Source of the DNA: Gordius sp. MW1
Lineage: Eukaryota > Nematomorpha > Gordioida > Gordea > Gordiidae
Direction of reading: 5' to 3'
Length of the DNA stretch: 64,000 nt
Assembly (NCBI GenBank): GCA_964036665.1
Contig: OZ038530.1
Coordinates: 4,216,001-4,280,000, forward strand
Made by a program: the position numbers and the translations under genes. Shown here one piece after another: positions 61,701 to 64,000 of the stretch. The notes beneath the pieces were generated by a model. That model saw nothing but the letters and a program-made list of their open reading frames with translations, made no database searches and was not told where the DNA came from. Position 1 is the stretch's first letter, and the number at the start of each line of letters is the position of its first letter.

Positions 61701-64000
61701 AAAATGATAGTTCTCGCAGCTTAAAACCTCTTTTCGGAAGTCAATCGAGGATAATAGGATTCTCAAATTGGCTTACTTTTATATATTTTTTCATGCTCTT
61801 TTACATAGAATCGAAAAAAATAAATATTTTTACCTCAAAATTTTTCACATATTTTTCTTTGAACCGTATTCATCCGATGAAAGTTGTCGTATTCAGACGT
61901 GGTTTCCATGATAAAAAGTAAAAATTTATCAGAATCAGAGAACTATTACTATGAAATCATGATCGCATAGACAAGTTTTCAAAAATTAAGCAATCACGTT
62001 GCGATACAACAAACTAATCGCAACAATAAAACGTTGTCTTTAAAATGATATTTCTCGCAGCTTAAAACCTCTTTTCGGAAGTCAATCGAGGATAATAGGA
62101 TTCTCAAATTGGCTTACTTTTAAATATTTTTTCATGCTCTTTCACATAGAATCGAAAAATCTTTTCACCTCAAAATTTTTCACATTTTTTTCTTTCAACC
62201 GTATTCATCCGATAAGAGTTGTCGTTTTCAGAGGTGGTTTCCATGATAAAAAATAAAAACTTATCAGAATCAGAGAACTATTACTTTGAAATCATGATCG
62301 CATAGACCAGTTTTCAAAAATTAAGCAATCACGTTGCGATACAACAAACTAATCGCAACAATAAAACGTTGTCTTTAAAATGATAGTTCTCGCAGCTTAA
62401 AGCCTCTTTTCGGAAGTCAATCGAGGATAATAGGATTCTCAAATTGGCTTACTTTTATATATTTTTTCATGCTCTTTCACATAGAATCGAAAAAAATAAA
62501 TATTTTTACCTCAAAATTTTTCACATATTTTTCTTTGAACGTATTCATCCGATGAAAGTTGTCGTTTTCAGACGTGGTTTCTATGATCCCAAGTAAATAT
62601 TTATCAGAATCTAAAAACTATTACTTTGAAATCATGATCGCATAGTGCATTTTTGAAAAATTAAGCACTCACGTTGCGATACAACAAACTAATCGCAACA
62701 ATAAAACGTTGTCTTTTGTCAAAATGATAGTTCTCGCAGCTTAAAACCTCTTTTCGGAAGTCAATCGAGGATAATAGGATTCTCAAATTGGCCTACTTTT
62801 ATATATTTTTTCATGCTCTTTCACATAGAATCGAAAAAAAAATATTTTTACCTCAAACTTTTCACATATTTTTCTTTCAACCGTATTCATCCGATGAAAG
62901 TTGTCGTTTTCAGACGTGGTTTCCATGATAAAAAGTAAAAATTTATCAGAATCAGAAAACTATTACTTTGAAATCATGATCGCATAGTGCATTTTTGAAA
63001 AATTAAGCACTCACGTTGCGATACAACAAACTAATCGCAACAATAAAACGTTGTCTTTTGTCAAAATGATAGTTCTCGCAGCTTAAAACCTCTTTTCGGA
63101 AGTAAATCGATGATAATAGGATTCTCAAATTGGCTTACTTTTATATATTTTTTCATGCTCTTTCACATAGAATCGAAAAAAATAAATATTTTTACCTCAA
63201 AATTTTTCACATATTTTTCTTTGAACCGTTTTCATCCGATGAAAGTTGTCTTTTTCAGACGTGGTTTCTATGATAAAAAGTAAAAATTTATCAGAATAAG
63301 AACTATTACTTTGAAATCATGATCGCATAGACCAGTTTTCAAAAATTAAGCAATCACGTTGCGATACAACAAACTAATCGCAACAATAAAACGTTGTTTA
63401 AAATGATATTTCTCGCAGCTTAAAACCTCTTTTCGGAAGTCAATCGAGGATAATAGGATTCTCAAATTGGCTTACTTTTTTATATTTTTTTAAGCTCTTT
63501 CACGTAGAATTGAAAAAAATAAATCTTTTTACCTCAAAATTTTTCACATTTTTTTCTTTCAACCGTATTCATCCGATAAAAGTGTTCGTTTTCAGAGGTG
63601 GTTTCCATGATAAAAAGTAAAAACTTATCAGAATCAGAGAACTATTACTTTGAAATCATTATCGCATAGACCATTTTTCAAAAATTAAGCCATCACGTTG
63701 CGATATAACAAACTAATCGCAACAATAAAACGTTGTCTTTAAAATGATAGTTCTCGCAGCTTAAAACTTCTTTTCGGAAGTCAATCGAGGATAATAGGAT
63801 TCTCAAATTACCTTACTTTTATATATATTTTCAAGCTCTTTCACATAGAATCGAAAAAAATAAATCTTTTTACCTCAAAATTTTTCACATTTTTTCTTTC
63901 AACCGTATTCATCCGATAAAAGTTGTCGTGTTCAGAAGTGGTTTCCATGATAAAAAGTAAAAACTTATCAGAATCAGAGAACTATTACTTTGAAATCATG
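61701..64000 (+). repeat. Right-end mosaic monomers, array continues past the window
   Basis: About seven monomers. 61,701-62,413 are GACCAG and AAGCAATC types with 6-base spacers; 62,414-63,436 is the three-monomer module also found at 20,310-21,334; 63,437 onward is P-like (CACGTAGAATTG, AAGTGTTCG), then a monomer with TTACCTTAC and TGTTCAGAAGTGG. The last bases are mid-monomer, so the array runs on. Confidence 0.85.

Larger units (their letters stand above)
1..64000 (+). repeat. 345-bp tandem satellite array, about 186 monomers, fills the window
   Basis: Every part of the window is the same AT-rich monomer, head to tail and in one orientation. Successive CGG phase marks end at 305, 650, 995 and 1340, giving exactly 345 bp; later spacings run from about 327 to 351 bp. 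Counting the marks gives about 88 monomers to 30,626 and about 97 more to 63,77x, plus partial ends. G+C over 301-650 is about 33%. No stretch over 300 bases departs from the repeat, so there is no gene, transposon or unique spacer anywhere. Such a uniform array is known from eukaryotic centromeric, pericentromeric or subtelomeric heterochromatin. The family and host are not recognised. Function is inferred from architecture only; no centromere protein box was found. Confidence 0.98.

Noticed and set aside
1-64000. CRISPR array
   Set aside because: There are no short repeats separating unique spacers; the whole 345-bp unit repeats.
1-64000. Telomere, rDNA spacer, tRNA-derived SINE or transposon-derived repeat
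   Set aside because: No telomere-type short repeats, no rRNA or pol III A/B box pair, no terminal inverted or long terminal repeats, and no coding remnant of a mobile element were seen.

Overview
The whole 64-kb window is one uninterrupted tandem satellite array. I see no single-copy sequence, gene, RNA gene, transposon, CRISPR array or simple telomere repeat in it. The unit is an AT-rich monomer (about 33% G+C counted over 301-650) with a modal length of 345 bp, always in the + orientation. Taking the conserved CGG of 'CTCTTTTCGG/CTCTTTGCGG' as the phase mark, I count about 186 head-to-tail monomers: about 88 of ~344.6 bp from 305 to ~30.6 kb, then about 97 averaging ~342 bp to the end. This is the architecture of eukaryotic centromeric, pericentromeric or subtelomeric heterochromatin. 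I do not recognise the family and cannot name the organism.

Layout. (1) 1-~20.3 kb: mixed monomer subtypes in a decayed four-monomer higher-order repeat (HOR) of 1,377 bp, overlaid by near-identical 0.7-2.2 kb segment copies. (2) 20.31-21.33 kb: three monomers carrying marks typical of the right half of the window. (3) 22.0-30.28 kb: a clean four-monomer HOR of exactly 1,377 bp, with hints of an eight-monomer (2,754 bp) super-unit and a three-monomer duplication at its left edge. (4) 30.28 kb: a sharp change of subtype; shortened spacers, 'AAGCTC' and 'AAATC' variants appear only to the right. (5) 30.63-43.58 kb and 48.75-61.70 kb: two copies of a ~12.95-kb block, offset 18,126 then 18,125 bp. 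(6) 43.58-48.75 kb: material between these copies, including a third partial copy (~44.85-46.71 kb) and an extra three-monomer insertion (47.72-48.75 kb). (7) 61.70-64.0 kb: further mosaic monomers running off the window.

Inside the monomer there is a cryptic half-repeat: several motifs recur in the same order about 172-174 bp apart, so the 345-bp unit looks like an ancient dimer of a nucleosome-sized repeat. Each monomer also has an 8-bp dyad (GTTGCGAT, 11-nt spacer, ATCGCAAC), and one subtype has a second, adjacent dyad. These lie in or next to the most conserved stretch of the monomer and are the best candidates for a protein-binding or structure-forming element.

Nothing suggests protein coding. 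The longest frames (62-76 codons) are the same stretch of different monomers read repeatedly. The array appears to evolve by in-register unequal exchange and conversion: every duplication offset I measured is close to a whole number of monomers.
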